DNA of 64,000 nt from Scylla paramamosain (GCF_035594125.1 NW_026973701.1:348501-412500); one strand, 5' to 3'; counted from the first letter of the stretch, positions 1-11,274 are shown. The notes: a model not told the origin generated them from the sequence alone. Numbers and translations: made by a program.

Positions 1-61
1 TTTCCCTCTCTTCTAGAGTGACCCTGCAATCCAACAAGAAAATGAGGTGATCTCTTATCTC

Positions 62-63
<2 letters not shown>

Positions 64-113
<50 letters not shown>
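64..113. repeat. (AG)n microsatellite
   Basis: This is an uninterrupted AG/GA dinucleotide run, followed after about 55 bases by a large triplet repeat. No gene overlaps it. Confidence 0.95.
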
Positions 114-116
<3 letters not shown>

Positions 117-169
117 ATTTTGGATTTGTCTGTCGGTCTGTCTTTTTTTTTTCAGAATATTTTGTTTGA

Positions 170-397
170 TCTACTACTACTACCACTAGTACTACTACTA
201 ACACAGCCACCACCACCACCGCCACCACCACCACCACTACCACCAATAGCACTACCACCACCACCACTACCCCCATCACCACTACCATCACCACCACCAT
301 CACCACCACCACCACCACCACTACCACTACCACTACCACTATTACTACTACTACAACCACCACCACCACCACCACCACTACTACTACTACTACTACG

Positions 398-444
<47 letters not shown>

Positions 445-465
445 CAGCACCACCACTACTATTAC

Positions 466-501
<36 letters not shown>

Positions 502-757
502 CACCACCACCACTAATACCACCACCACCACCACCACCACCACCACTAATACTACCACCACCACCACCACCACCACCACTAATACTACCACCACCACTAC
601 CGCCACCGCCACTACTACCATCACCACCACCACTACCACCACCACCACCACCACCACCACCACCAGTACTGCTACTACTACCACTATTACCACTACTACT
701 ACTACTACTACTATTACTACTACTACTTCTACTACTACTACTACTACTATTACAGGT
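170..757. repeat. ACC/ACT triplet repeat tract
   Basis: About 590 bases consist almost wholly of CCA and CTA triplets with blocks of each variant, so the tract has mutated and re-expanded locally. It translates into poly-Pro/Leu on one strand and poly-Val on the other, neither of which is credible as protein. The unique sequence after it (758-1073) stays open on the plus strand, but nothing supports it as a gene. Confidence 0.9.
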
Positions 758-1079
758 AACCCATGAACTACCCCTAACAATTGTGATGAAGAACCAGAAG
801 TGGGCTGTAGGTGACGAGATAACTACTCCAGGTCATGGCGGAAGTGGCGAGGTGACCCCATACAACTCCACAAGGTCGTGGAGGACGCCAGGCATAGTCC
901 TGCAGACTCCAGAAATTCATATCAACACCACCTTGACTCCTTCTGCTAGCTGGCGAAGGCCACGTGGTCACCTACACTCAGCCATCCACCTCACCTGGAC
1001 ACCCACCTGCCCCGGACATCATCCAGCCGCAAGAACCCAGATAAGCACTTCCGGGGTCCTTGGTTTTGATTAGCTAGCT

Positions 1080-1770
1080 AGTTTAGTTAGGGGTCACTTG
1101 CTGTAGATAGGAACCCTCCTCGGTCTTCTTTTTTTTTTTTTTTTTTGGTGTAACGCTGTGCTCCACGTGAGTGATAAACATTGTTCATCTTTTATTTTTT
1201 TTCCTGAAGACCAGTTGATGTGGTTATCTTGGAGGTTAACGGAGAAGAGTACTTTACACCTGTGTTTTTATTTATTTTCTTATAAGTCACTTTTTGCTTT
1301 TTGTTGATTACTATTTATTTATTTATTTTTATTGAAAAATGAGTGTGAATGCAGCACAATATATAAAGGTGTGCATTCCAGAGTGAAAGGAAGGCGTGCA
1401 CAGGCTAGAGTGCACAGGGGACAGGGTAGAGTGCACAGGATGCAGTGCCTTTTTTATCACCAGACCTTGATTGATTGAAGCAAATGAAAACTTTGGTGTG
1501 AGTACCTTACGAAGACACTTGACAATACTAATGTCACCTCACCTCGTGGTTTCACCTTAACACCTACAAACATTGGCTGGACACAAGGTCACAGAAATAA
1601 TTTATTCTCATTTATTCTCATCTTTACAAATTACAGTCTTTCCACATCAAAGTAACTAATCACCTTTATTCATACACTTGAGGGTGGTTGAAGGATCGCT
1701 AATCCCTTGTTAAATTGCCTGTGTTCAACTCGTATCTCCTCCCTCATTTATTTAAAAAGTATTTTGATCA
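1080..1770. other. no gene recognised
   Basis: This is AT-rich sequence with poly-T runs near 1130 and 1195 and a short repeat of AGAGTGCACAGG around 1407-1440. I see no gene, RNA or element here. Confidence 0.5.
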
Positions 1771-1774
1771 GGAA

Positions 1775-1923
1775 GGATAGGAGAACAAAGTCTGCTATCT
1801 TTTTTCTTTTATTGTACGATTTTTTTTCGATGAAAAGTAAAAAAAAAAAACTTTGAAATATTTGTCAAAAATCAAAATTAACTCCAAACAAAAATGACGA
1901 CAGCAGACTTTATTCGCCTATCA
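1775..1923. repeat. inverted repeat, arms about 25 bp
   Basis: The left arm (1775-1799) and the reverse complement of the right arm (1899-1923) agree at most positions around the shared core AAAGTCTGCT. About 100 bases of A/T-rich sequence separate them. It may be the ends of a small MITE or a hairpin; no target duplication was found. Confidence 0.55.
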
Positions 1924-2314
1924 CAGTTTGATAAGCCGCAATAGCCCATCTGTGTGTAACACCAATAAAAACGGAGCAGATCATTTTTATATGCTAAAAT
2001 CCGCCATTTTGAGATATTATGTCATAAAGTTTAAGGGGTGACTAATTCACCTATTGCAGCCAGGGACTTGAAATTCACGCGATATATACATCAGAATATG
2101 TTGAAAAAGCAGACATAGTTTTAGTTACTCCGATTGGTTTTGTGTATAAGGCCTAAAGCTATTCATGATTTCACCCTTAATTACCGGGTGGGAGGGGAGA
2201 AGGCGGGTGAAAACAATTTTTGTTATATTTCGCCATATTTCTAAGTAAAAACCAGTGTTTAATTGTTTGAAAATAAATAAAATATTAATGCAAAAGATAT
2301 CTAATGCAGATACA

Positions 2315-2392
2315 TTAACTATTTGCTAGATTTACGAAAAAAAAAATAATTATATGATTTTTTTTTCGTATATCAATTTGAGAAAATAGTTA
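2315..2392. repeat. A/T-rich hairpin
   Basis: An arm starting TTAACTATTT and running into ACG plus an A tract is mirrored by a T tract plus CGT ending in AAATAGTTA. The imperfect stem has arms of roughly 32-36 bases and a 10-base loop. It lies in AT-rich sequence with no gene. Confidence 0.5.
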
Positions 2393-2897
2393 GACCTAGA
2401 ATTTCGTGCTTTCTAATATTGTATGCAGCAAGAGAACCGTAGATATTCATGGGAGAGTGAAGAAGAACGGGTATGTCAGAAAAATATATGAAAAGAGAAA
2501 AAAAAATGTAAAAAAAACGTGTGACATGTCTCGCAGCGGGCGAAACCGTGGGAATTTCATAACAGAAGACCTCTTTACATAAGGGGATTTTTTTAGTTCT
2601 TATCAAAACGTTACATATATCAAAAGAAGCGGAAAAAAATTAGAAAATTATAAAAGAAAAAACTTTTTTCATGTCCGGATCGTACATCACCCTTGATGCA
2701 AAAAATGTCCGCGCCTGACGTTGTTAACACACACGACACACTCTTCCCTTGAGAAAAGATAGTATGAATGTCTTCACGAGTGTCCTACTGTTTCATTTTA
2801 GAGCCCCTCCTCTTGATAACGACACGCACACTGTCAGCTACACTTTGCAGCGTCTCTCTCTTAAATTTTCCCCAATATCTTTGTATCTCCATTTCAG

Positions 2898-2988
2898 ATG
2901 AATTGTTCTCTTTCCAAGGGTTGAGGAGAACATGGTCGTGGTTCAAGTGAAGCCACTACAGCCACTGCCTGACAAGTCTTCCACACTG
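2898..2988 (+). other. candidate first coding exon (weak)
   Basis: A pyrimidine-rich acceptor ending TTTCAG at 2897 and a consensus donor GTGAGT at 2989 bracket 91 bases. Inside, an ATG at 2932 in good context (AACATGG) opens 19 codons that run to the donor in phase 0. All frames that use the whole segment hit a stop early, so it would have to be a 5' exon with its start inside. No downstream exon in matching frame was identified, so chance is quite possible. Confidence 0.22.
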
Positions 2989-2989
2989 G

Positions 2990-3837
2990 TGAGTGTTGTT
3001 CAAGCATGTCTTAGTATTGCTAATTCCTTATTTCCCAGAATATCTACCACTATATAGTGGAAATGCCTTACCAACACAAATAACGTCAAGCAAAAATAGA
3101 CTCTACACTAAGTGATGAAAAACGTAGCATCATCCGCTGCACCAAACAATACAGCAGCGAAGTGACACTGCCAGGATTTGAACCAACACCTGCCTGCCTC
3201 ACTGACACCTGCCGTGGTGCCAGGGAGTGCCGAGGCCCGTGCTGCCACCACGCTGAGAGAGGGAGAAAGAGAAGAGCATCAGAGAGGGATGACCGTGGCA
3301 GGAAGGATGGTGTGTTAGGTGACTGGTTCAGACAGTGACAGTGGACAGAAGAAATGCTGGAGAAAGATTAGACCACAGGTGGTTCATGTTGTACTAGTTC
3401 AAGGTTTGGCAGAAAACATTTTTTTCTAGATAGACAGTGGCAGCAAACACACAAGGGAGGATGGTGTGGTGGACAAGAGGATGCAGGGAGACGGCAGACA
3501 GAATGGAAGCTAAAGATGAAAGAAGAGCAGGTCAAGCCATGGCAGCAGACAGACAGACAGAGACAGATTGGATCAGAAAGTATTATTATTTAGTGAGGTA
3601 AGGAACTGTACAGCCCTTCACAGTGCTGACTACTTGATAGCAGAGGTGGTTCATGTTGGTTCAGTATTTCAGGATTTGGTTTGAAGCTGTTACGTGAAAA
3701 GAACAGTCTGAGGAACGAGAGGTTGTATTGTCACTCGTCAACAAAGTGGCAGAGTATTATTATAACATTTAGAGCCAAAGCAGTACCAGCTGCCTCAGTG
3801 TGTCATGTCCATTGTATACTGACAGTCTTGTCTACGC
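2990..3837. other. no gene recognised
   Basis: This is unique-looking sequence with short runs of CAGA/GACA repeats (about 3548-3562). A GGATTTGAACC motif at 3174-3184 resembles a reversed pol III B box, but no convincing A box accompanies it. Confidence 0.4.
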
Positions 3838-5062
3838 TAGTGGAGGAGAGAGAGGAACAAACCTTGAATCGTCCAAGGTAGAGTTTGTAGCAAAGGATTG
3901 AGCAAAGAGTTCAGCTTTAGAGATAGATGTGATAGCAGTGGTGCCATCTGGTTGAAATAAAGGAGGGAAAGAAGAATCAAAGTTATTATAGATGTTTTTG
4001 GGTTAAGTGGCAGAAGTCACGGGGGGACTTAGATCTTGAAAGGTTTTGACACTATTAATGAAGGAGTTTTTGGCTAGTTGGAGAACAGACTTGGCATGGT
4101 TCCGGGCAGAAATGTAAAGTGCATGAGATTCTGGTGATGGAAGGCTTAAGCACCTTTGGTGGGACACATCTCTCTCATGTATAGCACGAGAACAAGCTAT
4201 GTTAAACCAAGTTTTGGAGGTTTAGGTCGAGAAAAAGAGTGAGGAATGTACGCCTCCATGCCAGACACTATCACCTCTTATGCACTCGGCACACAGGGCG
4301 GTCTCCGTCACGGACGCAGTAGTCATTCCAAGGAAAATCAGCAAAATACCTCCTCAGGTTCCCCCAACTAGCATAGCCAACACGCCAGAGGCACCTTCGC
4401 TTAGGGGATCCTGAGGAGGGATTGGAGTGATAGGACAAGATACAGATACTAGATGTGATCGGAGAGCCCAACAGAGAAGAGAGGGTAACAGAATAAGCAG
4501 AAGGATTAGAGGTCAGGAAAAGGTCAAGAATGTTGGGCATATCTCTAAGACGGTCAGGAATACGATTAGAGTGTTGCACCAATTGCTCTAGGTCATGGAG
4601 GATAGCAAATTTAAAGGTTAGTTCACCAGGATGGTCAGTGAAGGGAGAGGAAAGCCAAAGCTGGTGGTGAACATTGAAGTCTCCAAGAATGGAGATCCCT
4701 GCAAAAGGGAAGAGAGTTAGAATGTGCTCCACTTTGGAAGTTAAATAGTCAAAGAATTTCTTACAGTCAGAGGAGTTAGGTGAAAGGTATACAACACAGA
4801 TAAATTTAGTATGAAAGGGACTCTGTTGTCGTAGCCAGGTGGTGGAAAACCCAAAAGATTCAAGAGCGTGGGCACGAAAGCAGGTTAATTTCATTGCGCA
4901 CATAAACACAACATCCAGCTTTGGATAGAGAAAGTAAGAGGAAACTGAAAAGGGGCTACTGTCAGTTGCCTCAGACACCAGGGTTTCATTGAGGAAAGGA
5001 TGATGAAGCTTAATAGAGGAGAGGCAGTGTTCTGCAACATTCGCGTTCAATCTGTAGAAGTT
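3838..5062 (-). mobile_element. Jockey-like LINE (family J), endonuclease and linker fragment
   Basis: This is a minus-strand copy of the element seen at 53.0-55.98 kb. The frame at 4271-5050 encodes an APE-type endonuclease, with the motifs VVYLSPNSS and ILGDFNVHH and the segment around the [14 protein letters not shown] motif. The Ser-Asp-His motif kept at 53.66 kb is damaged here, and the frame ends early. Homology continues without a frame to about 3838, in the linker before the RT domain, so the RT is missing. At the 5' end (5030-5060) a short piece reads in the opposite orientation to the rest. It is a dead copy. Confidence 0.85.
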
Positions 5063-5260
5063 TAAGAAGAAAAACTGAGAGGGGTGTCAAGACATTTAGG
5101 GTCGTTACCAGATGGGGACTCCGAGGCTGGTATAGGAGTGTGTGTGTAATAATTAGGTGGTTGTAGTTGTTTTGTGTGCAGGAAGAGAGGTATCTCCATG
5201 ACCATAACGTTTGGTACGAGTGAAAACATCCTTTGGTTTCCACAGATATTTACCACATAC
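5063..5260 (-). mobile_element. probable 5' extension of family J copy
   Basis: The string AGATGGGGACTCCGAGG near 5112-5128 recurs at 21489-21505, upstream of another minus-strand family J fragment. The segment is therefore probably part of the family's 5' untranslated region. The outer boundary is uncertain. Confidence 0.45.
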
Positions 5261-5419
5261 TTACACACTAGTAACAATTTCCACCAGTAGCACCAGAAGC
5301 AGTCTTCCTCACACGAACCGTTTCATTGCCGGGACTTGAAGGCTGCTGAAGCAATGCGGCGGAGGTCACGCCCCTTAAAGTATTTATACTTACTGTCAAC
5401 ACCATAACTAAAGCAAACA

Positions 5420-5550
5420 CTTTAGTGCAGGTAGTTAAATAAGTGCAATCATTGTTCCAGATTCCTAAATTCACAAAGTACATAAACTCATTGAAAGTTT
5501 TTAGTGCAGGTAATTAAAGTTTTAGTGAAATAATTGTTCCTATTCCTAAT
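5420..5550. repeat. imperfect tandem duplication, period about 79 bp
   Basis: TTTAGTGCAGGTA occurs at 5421 and 5500, each followed by matching sequence ending in ATTGTTCC and ATTCCTAA. The copies differ by several substitutions and small indels. Confidence 0.75.
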
Positions 5551-6617
5551 GTTGTGTGGTGCATTACCTCAGACAGGCCCACTGGAAGCTGTCAGTCTGC
5601 TGCGGCACGTGGCAAGAACCAAGTGTTGAGGAGCACACGTTGTCCCTTCACCAGTCAGCAGGTTACAAAAAACAATGCAGTATTTTGTTGAGTAATCAAA
5701 GTAATGAAATGTAAATGATAAAATGTCAGTACTGATTCAGTGTCACACTCCACCATGGCAAAGACTGCCGGCTGAGTAATATTCAAGTTGTATTAGTGAG
5801 ACTCTACTCAATGTTAATTAAGGCAGGTGGAAGAAAATAGTAAAAAATGTATCATAGTACAAGAAAATGACACTTCAAAGTGTAAACACATCTTTAACAA
5901 GTAGACTTGAATGGTCATTAAGTAGTACAGCAGACCCTTCCTACAGTAAATTCACTATTATTTGTTGACTGGCCTTATTGTCTCATTATTTTACTTTGCT
6001 TATTATTCTGTTTTGTTTTCTCATTAATACTTGAGTGCCTTCATTTAATCTCTATTATTGTGACTTTGTCTCTCATTATGTTGCTTATGTTGTCTACTCT
6101 CATTATCTGACAGACTGCTCGCCTTCACAGGTCTGGGCGGCTCGGAAGTCTCACTACAAACTGGAGATCCATTCTCTTGGACACAGTTGGAGTCGGACAC
6201 AAGATTCAAGAGGGAGTCATTTTAACGAGAGCTTCAGGCAGAAAATTCGAGTGGATTTTCATTTCTAAAAATATCTTATTTTTTGGGGGGGATATTTTGA
6301 ATCCTTCTTTGTGGAAAAATAACTCCAGATATTATGATTCTAGCTGGAAGTTGACCTGAGCAATGTAGGGTTTGCTGCTGTGAGATTATCACCAAGGCAC
6401 AAGTGTCCGGGATTTAAAGATGATGGAAATGTGTCCTGTGTGCTGCTGTGCTGGGAAGAGGAGAGGAGCAGCAGCAGTGGTGGGGCTCTGCTGCTGCTGT
6501 CACTAGTGCAGCTGCCTTCCCTCAACATACTGTGTCTTCTCTCACCTGCAATGAACAACTATGAACAATACTTTTGCGATGAAGAACAGTGAATAACACC
6601 TCTCCCCATATGGTTGC

Positions 6618-6618
<1 letters not shown>
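5551..6618. other. no gene recognised
   Basis: This is unassigned single-copy-like sequence. Short open frames occur around 6035-6590, but none shows a family motif or convincing splice structure. Confidence 0.4.

Positions 6619-6619
<1 letters not shown>

Positions 6620-6697
<78 letters not shown>
6620..6697. repeat. (TC)n microsatellite
   Basis: This is a pure TC run of about 78 bases. Confidence 0.95.
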
Positions 6698-6698
<1 letters not shown>

Positions 6699-6787
6699 CA
6701 GTCCTACAGTATGTCCCCCACAGTATGTTTACAAACCCACAGTGACTCCCCACAGTCCCTCACCAACACCCTCACCAACAATTGTCT

Positions 6788-6822
<35 letters not shown>

Positions 6823-6848
6823 ATTACATACACAAATGTTGCAATCTT

Positions 6849-6927
<79 letters not shown>

Positions 6928-6953
6928 ATTACATACACAAATGTTGCAATCTT

Positions 6954-6992
<39 letters not shown>

Positions 6993-7018
6993 ATTACATA
7001 CACAAATGTTGCAATCTT

Positions 7019-7097
<79 letters not shown>

Positions 7098-7126
7098 ATT
7101 ACATACACAAGTGTTGCAATCTTGTA
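6788..7126. repeat. higher-order (AC)n minisatellite
   Basis: Four copies of a 31-base unit (beginning CCATTACATACACAAATG and ending in TTGTA) start at 6821, 6926, 6991 and 7096, separated by (AC)n tracts. The spacings are 105, 65 and 105, so a ~170-base block holding two units was itself duplicated. The last unit carries one substitution. The frames through it are poly-Thr/His and not protein coding. Confidence 0.9.
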
Positions 7127-7586
7127 CAGTGTCTACAATAAAGAATGAAACCAAAATCGACAAGCCTAATTTTCTTGCGGCCTGCGTGAATGTAGTGAGG
7201 CTCACAATGTGTGTGTACAAGTGAAGAGTATATTAGATTCAAAATATGAGGCTTACACAAAAATACAGGACACAACTTGATGAGTATGGTGAGTCAAGTG
7301 TGAGTGTCAAATGTGAGTCAAAATGCTCAACTTTGAATTAACCTACAACAAAAAGTGACTAAATAAACACACTATGAAAAAATATAATCTCATCAATAAA
7401 CACTGAAAAAAATTATATACACCAACACAAAATAAATAAATAAATGAAGACTAAGTAAAGCAAATTAATCTGAACGCCAATACACAAACCAACATAGTCG
7501 TATATTTTTAAATACTATGGTGAAAGATAATGAAGCTTAAATATTGAAAGAGAGAGAGAGAGAAATTTTATGTGGTCTTTTTAAAT

Positions 7587-7626
<40 letters not shown>

Positions 7627-7772
7627 CACAAACAAATAATAAAAAAATAAATAAATAAGTAAACAAACAAAATACAAACAAATAATAATAATAGCCATCC
7701 ACAAACCAATCCAGTGCATCCACACCAAGCCACACCAAGCCATCCCTATCCAGCCAATCACGAGTCAGCAGC

Positions 7773-7803
<31 letters not shown>

Positions 7804-8079
7804 TACATACACACAGAGGATTGGGAGAAAGGGGAAATAGTGAAAAAGGAAAAGGAAAAAATAATGGAAAAAGGGATGAGGGAGAGAATAAGAGAAAAAA
7901 TGGCGAAACAAGAGGAAAATGGGAAAAATAAAGGAAAAATACGAATAAAGACAAAAGGAAAAATGAAGAAGAGGGAAAAAAGGGGAAAATGGAGTGAGGA
8001 GGGGAACACTTAGGGAAAACAAACCAAACAATAGGGCATTACATTGTGATTAGGTGCAGCAGGGATGGATCATGAGGAT
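7127..8079. other. no gene; AT-rich with short microsatellites
   Basis: The stretch contains (GA)n at about 7549-7562, (TC)n at 7591-7622, an AAAT-type run around 7640-7690, (CA)n at 7772-7797 and a purine-rich A/G tract from 7820 to 8010. No gene is supported. Confidence 0.6.
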
Positions 8080-8155
<76 letters not shown>

Positions 8156-8194
8156 GTCAGGAATTTAATTTTGTGTTAGTGGTTGACGCCATTT

Positions 8195-8264
<70 letters not shown>

Positions 8265-8307
8265 TACAACAGTTTTCTCTTTCTGCTTACTATCGCTCTT
8301 ATCTTTC

Positions 8308-8366
<59 letters not shown>

Positions 8367-8391
8367 CATATTACACACACACACACACACT
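8080..8391. repeat. alternating (GA)n/(TC)n/(GA)n/(AC)n cluster
   Basis: (GA)n at 8080-8151, (TC)n at about 8199-8262, (GA)n at 8310-8362 and (AC)n at about 8372-8391 lie within 310 bases. The opposed GA and TC tracts are complementary, so the cluster can fold into long hairpins. Confidence 0.9.
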
Positions 8392-8653
8392 TTTCACAGG
8401 CAAGTTAACAACTTTAATAAAAAAAATAACCCTTTTTACCTTACCTATCACAATAACCCTTTTTTACCTCCTATCCCTTCCCTTCCATATGAAACCGAAT
8501 CAATAAGAAATATCACTTGCTTCTCTCCTGTAACTTATAATGAAACGCTCGAATTAATTAATAAGGTGCACAAAGGAGCTTAATTAGTGAACAGGAAAGA
8601 TTAAAATGCATTGTGGGAAAAAAAAAGGTGAAATATGAAGTGAGTTTGAGGGA

Positions 8654-8656
<3 letters not shown>

Positions 8657-8712
<56 letters not shown>
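8657..8712. repeat. (GT)n microsatellite
   Basis: This is a pure GT run of about 56 bases. Confidence 0.95.
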
Positions 8713-8715
<3 letters not shown>

Positions 8716-8978
8716 CTTAAAAGGTAATGGATTTTACAAGTGAAGAATGTAAAGTATTGTATCCGAAAGCATAAGGGATTGGACGCCCTGAGTGAAGCGA
8801 TTACAGGTGTCTATTGTTCCCGTGGTTGATATATTGAGACAGCTTGTCCGCCACCTTGCAATTTCTTATACAGGGTGTAACGTGAGTTTCAGCAAATACT
8901 TAAAAAGGTGAAAGAACGTGTAATTGTAAGTAGAGAATGTTGTATACACATATGCATTTTAAGGCTTTGTTTACCCTT

Positions 8979-9562
8979 CAGAGGAGTTGAAAATGTACGG
9001 GACTCTCGGGTGTGCTCTGTGACATGACGGACACACGGTTGCGTTGTCGCAGCCTGGGAGGTGCCACTTGCTCAAATTACGAGTGGTTTAATCTTATTTT
9101 TTTGCAGGCTGTGAAATGTTGCAGTATCTTATAACAAGACAAATGGTATCAAAAAACATGTAATTTACCGATAAGCATTACATGACAACATTATTGCGAT
9201 GATTAAAAGTACTCCTGTAAAATGCTACGTGGCATCATCAAAGCAAAGGAGCAGGGGGACCGAGTCCAAGTGACCTTGAAAACAGCTGAGTGATGATGCT
9301 ACGCAGCATTTTACAGGTGTACTTTTAATCACCGCAATAATGTTGTCGTGTAATGCTTATCGGTAAATGACATGCCTTTTAATACCATTTGTCTTATTAT
9401 AAGATACTGTAATATTCCAAAGCCTTCAAAAAATAAGATTAAACCATTCGTAATTTGAGCAAGTGGCACCTCCGAGGCTGAGACAATGCAGCCGTCTGTA
9501 CTTCACCTCACAGCTACACGCAGAGCACAGCAGCGTGTCCCATACATTTTTCAACTCCTCTG
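8979..9562. repeat. long foldback inverted repeat
   Basis: The left arm, 8979-9239, and the right arm, 9292-9562, are imperfect reverse complements along their whole length. Outer ends read CAGAGGAGTTGAAAAATG-like on one side and CAACTCCTCTG on the other. Inner ends read GCATCATC and GATGATGC. A 52-base loop (9240-9291) lies between. No open frame or target duplication is visible. It is most likely a foldback or long-TIR non-autonomous transposon, or an inverted duplication. Read-through transcription would give a ~260-bp duplex RNA. Confidence 0.85.
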
Positions 9563-9684
9563 ACGCACGCCGCCCACCACCAGGATCGGCAAGTCGGACA
9601 TGATGCGGAAGAAGGCGCGGGAGCCGAAGTATTCATACGCCGTCCACCGTCTCTCCGCTGAGACAGCTGCTCCTTGTGTCACAG
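9557..9684 (-). CDS. candidate exon, unknown protein
   Basis: On the minus strand a strong acceptor (pyrimidine tract ending TTCCTCAG, at 9685-9687) precedes an open frame of about 41 codons. Its translation includes RRWTAYEYFGSRAFF and IMSDLPILVVGG, which looks like ordinary globular or membrane-edge protein, and the segment is more GC-rich than its surroundings. A possible donor GTGCGT follows the GGC codon near the end; otherwise the frame stops just inside the foldback repeat. I cannot name a family. It could be one exon of a larger gene or a chance open frame. Confidence 0.32.
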
Positions 9685-9689
9685 CTGAG

Positions 9690-10394
9690 GAAGAGAGAGG
9701 TGAGGGTTAGGTCACTCCTGCAGGAACACGAAGGAAGAACGAACACCAATAGACATGGCCACTCGGAGGGATACAAAGGAAACACAAGAAGTAAAAGATA
9801 ACGACAAGAGGTTGAAATCGATCATAAAATGAAGAACAAACAGTACTAGATAAGAGCAAGGGGTTAGATCACTCACAAAGAAATACAAATGAAGAACAAA
9901 CAACATATCTAACTTGTATTTTGGTTCTTCCGAGGCTGTTTGTGACAAGGCACACTGAGCAATCCTGTAAAGTGGATGTAGGCTGTAAAATGCAAGGATG
10001 CAGGCCCGGTGAGAGAGGGAGGGAGGGAGGGAGGCAGAAAGGAGGGAAGAAAGGAACGTGGGAGAAAAGAAAGGAATAAATAAAAACAAAGCCTCCCCCA
10101 CCAAAAATAAATGAATAAATATATAAATAAATAAAAGGAAAACGGAGAATAAAACAAGAAAGGAAGGTATGAACAAAAGGAGAGGGAAAGGAAGAGAAGG
10201 AAAAGAAAACGGGAGAAATCAAATGAAAGAAAGGAAGGCAGGAAGGATGAAAAAAAAAAAACGAAATAACGGAAAGGTAGAAAACGAAGAAAGGAAATCA
10301 AATATATACAAAAAGGAAGGAAGGAAGAAAGAGGAAGGAAAACGATGCCATAAGTAATGAGAGGGTTAAACGAAAAGAAAGAACAGACAAGACT
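9690..10394. other. no gene; purine-rich low complexity
   Basis: From about 10010 to 10380 the plus strand is dominated by AAAGGA/GGAAGG-type purine runs. Open frames on either strand are compositional artefacts. Confidence 0.6.
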
Positions 10395-10640
10395 TGAATT
10401 TTTTTTTATTTTTTTTTTTTTTTAGGTAGGAAGGATACTGGCCAAGGGCAACAAAAATCTAATGAAAAAAAATTCCCACTGAAATGCCAGTCCCATAAAA
10501 GGGTCAAAGCAGTGGTCAAAAAGTGGTGGATAAGTGTCTTGAAACCTCCCTCTTGAAGGAATTCAAGTCATAGGAAGGTGGAAATACAGAAGCAGGCAGG
10601 GAGTTCCAGAGTTTACCAGAGAAAGGGATGAATGATTGAT
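10395..10640 (-). mobile_element. family J LINE, 3' tail fragment
   Basis: A poly-T stretch (10398-10423, the reversed poly(A) tail) is followed by sequence matching the 3' end of the 45.5-kb and 55.9-kb copies. Shared landmarks are ACTGGCCAAGGGCAACAAAA, CAGTGGTCAAAAAGTGGTGG and CAGGGAGTTCCAGAGTTTAC. Only the 3' UTR and last codons remain, typical of heavy 5' truncation. Confidence 0.85.
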
Positions 10641-10685
10641 TGACGAAGAATTGAATAGACGAGAGAGAGAAAAAGAGAAAAAAAA

Positions 10686-10689
<4 letters not shown>

Positions 10690-10751
<62 letters not shown>
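10690..10751. repeat. (GA)n microsatellite
   Basis: This is a pure GA run of about 62 bases. Confidence 0.95.
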
Positions 10752-10755
<4 letters not shown>

Positions 10756-10977
10756 ACAAGGTCCGAGAGTGGCGAGGATGGGGGAGGCTGGAGGGTGGTG
10801 AAAGAAGGGGTACTGGAATGACTGGCAGGATTGTGACTATCTATCTATCTGTCTATCTATGGCTGCAATGTGAAATACCGAAGCGTGAATGACATGAGTT
10901 TAAATATATGACTGAATTTTGCATGAGTAGAACGTGGAGAACATGAGCATGAATGACTGAAGAGTGGATTTATAACT

Positions 10978-11085
10978 GCCAAGCCATGCTAAGCAAGCCA
11001 AGCCAAGCAAGCCAAGCCAGGCCAAGCAAGCCAGGCCAAGCAGGCCAGGCCAAGCAAGCCAGGCCAAGCAAACCAAGCCGTGAAA
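10978..11085. repeat. AAGCCAAGC/AGGCC minisatellite
   Basis: This is a short tandem array of variants of GCCAAGCAAGCCAGGCCAAG. The minus-strand frame across it is a repetitive Leu/Ala/Trp/Cys translation and is not a gene. Confidence 0.85.
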
Positions 11086-11152
11086 GGCGAGGCACGCTAA
11101 GTTAACCACACACTTTTGATGAGTTATGGAACGTGTGTGTGTGTGTGTGTGT

Positions 11153-11172
11153 AATAATAATAATAATAATAA
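11153..11172 (-). repeat. (ATT)n tail of family C LINE
   Basis: On the plus strand this reads (AAT)n directly between (GT)n and the 3' UTR of the LINE. The same arrangement recurs at 62155-62185, so the triplet run belongs to the element's 3' end. Confidence 0.8.
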
Positions 11173-11274
11173 ACGGTTTATTATTTAGGCAGTTGACAAA
11201 CTGAAAATGTACATAGGGGATGGGGAAAAACTTAACATTAATCCTAACGGTAAGACTAATCTAGGAGGGAAATA

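Noticed and set aside
55..1073. Long open frames on both strands (poly-Val and poly-Pro/Leu)
   Set aside because: They are translations of ACC/ACT triplet repeats without gene-like composition.
3174..3184. Reversed pol III B-box-like motif suggesting a tRNA gene or SINE
   Set aside because: No A box at the right distance with the required central A, and no acceptor-stem pairing was found.
6589..7224. Several overlapping frames of Thr-His and Cys-Val repeats, and a CRISPR-like look of four 31-base repeats
   Set aside because: Spacers are (AC)n rather than unique sequence, spacing varies, and the context is eukaryotic; it is a minisatellite.
7821..8013. Lys/Glu-rich frame resembling a coiled coil
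   Set aside because: A/G low-complexity DNA gives this composition by default.
8173..8583. 136-residue plus-strand frame
   Set aside because: Mostly poly-Ser/Leu and Arg/Glu from (TC)n and (GA)n; the tail has no motif.
9712..10301. Three overlapping minus-strand frames rich in Phe, Leu and Ser
   Set aside because: They arise from purine-rich low-complexity DNA read in reverse; apparent membrane helices are compositional.
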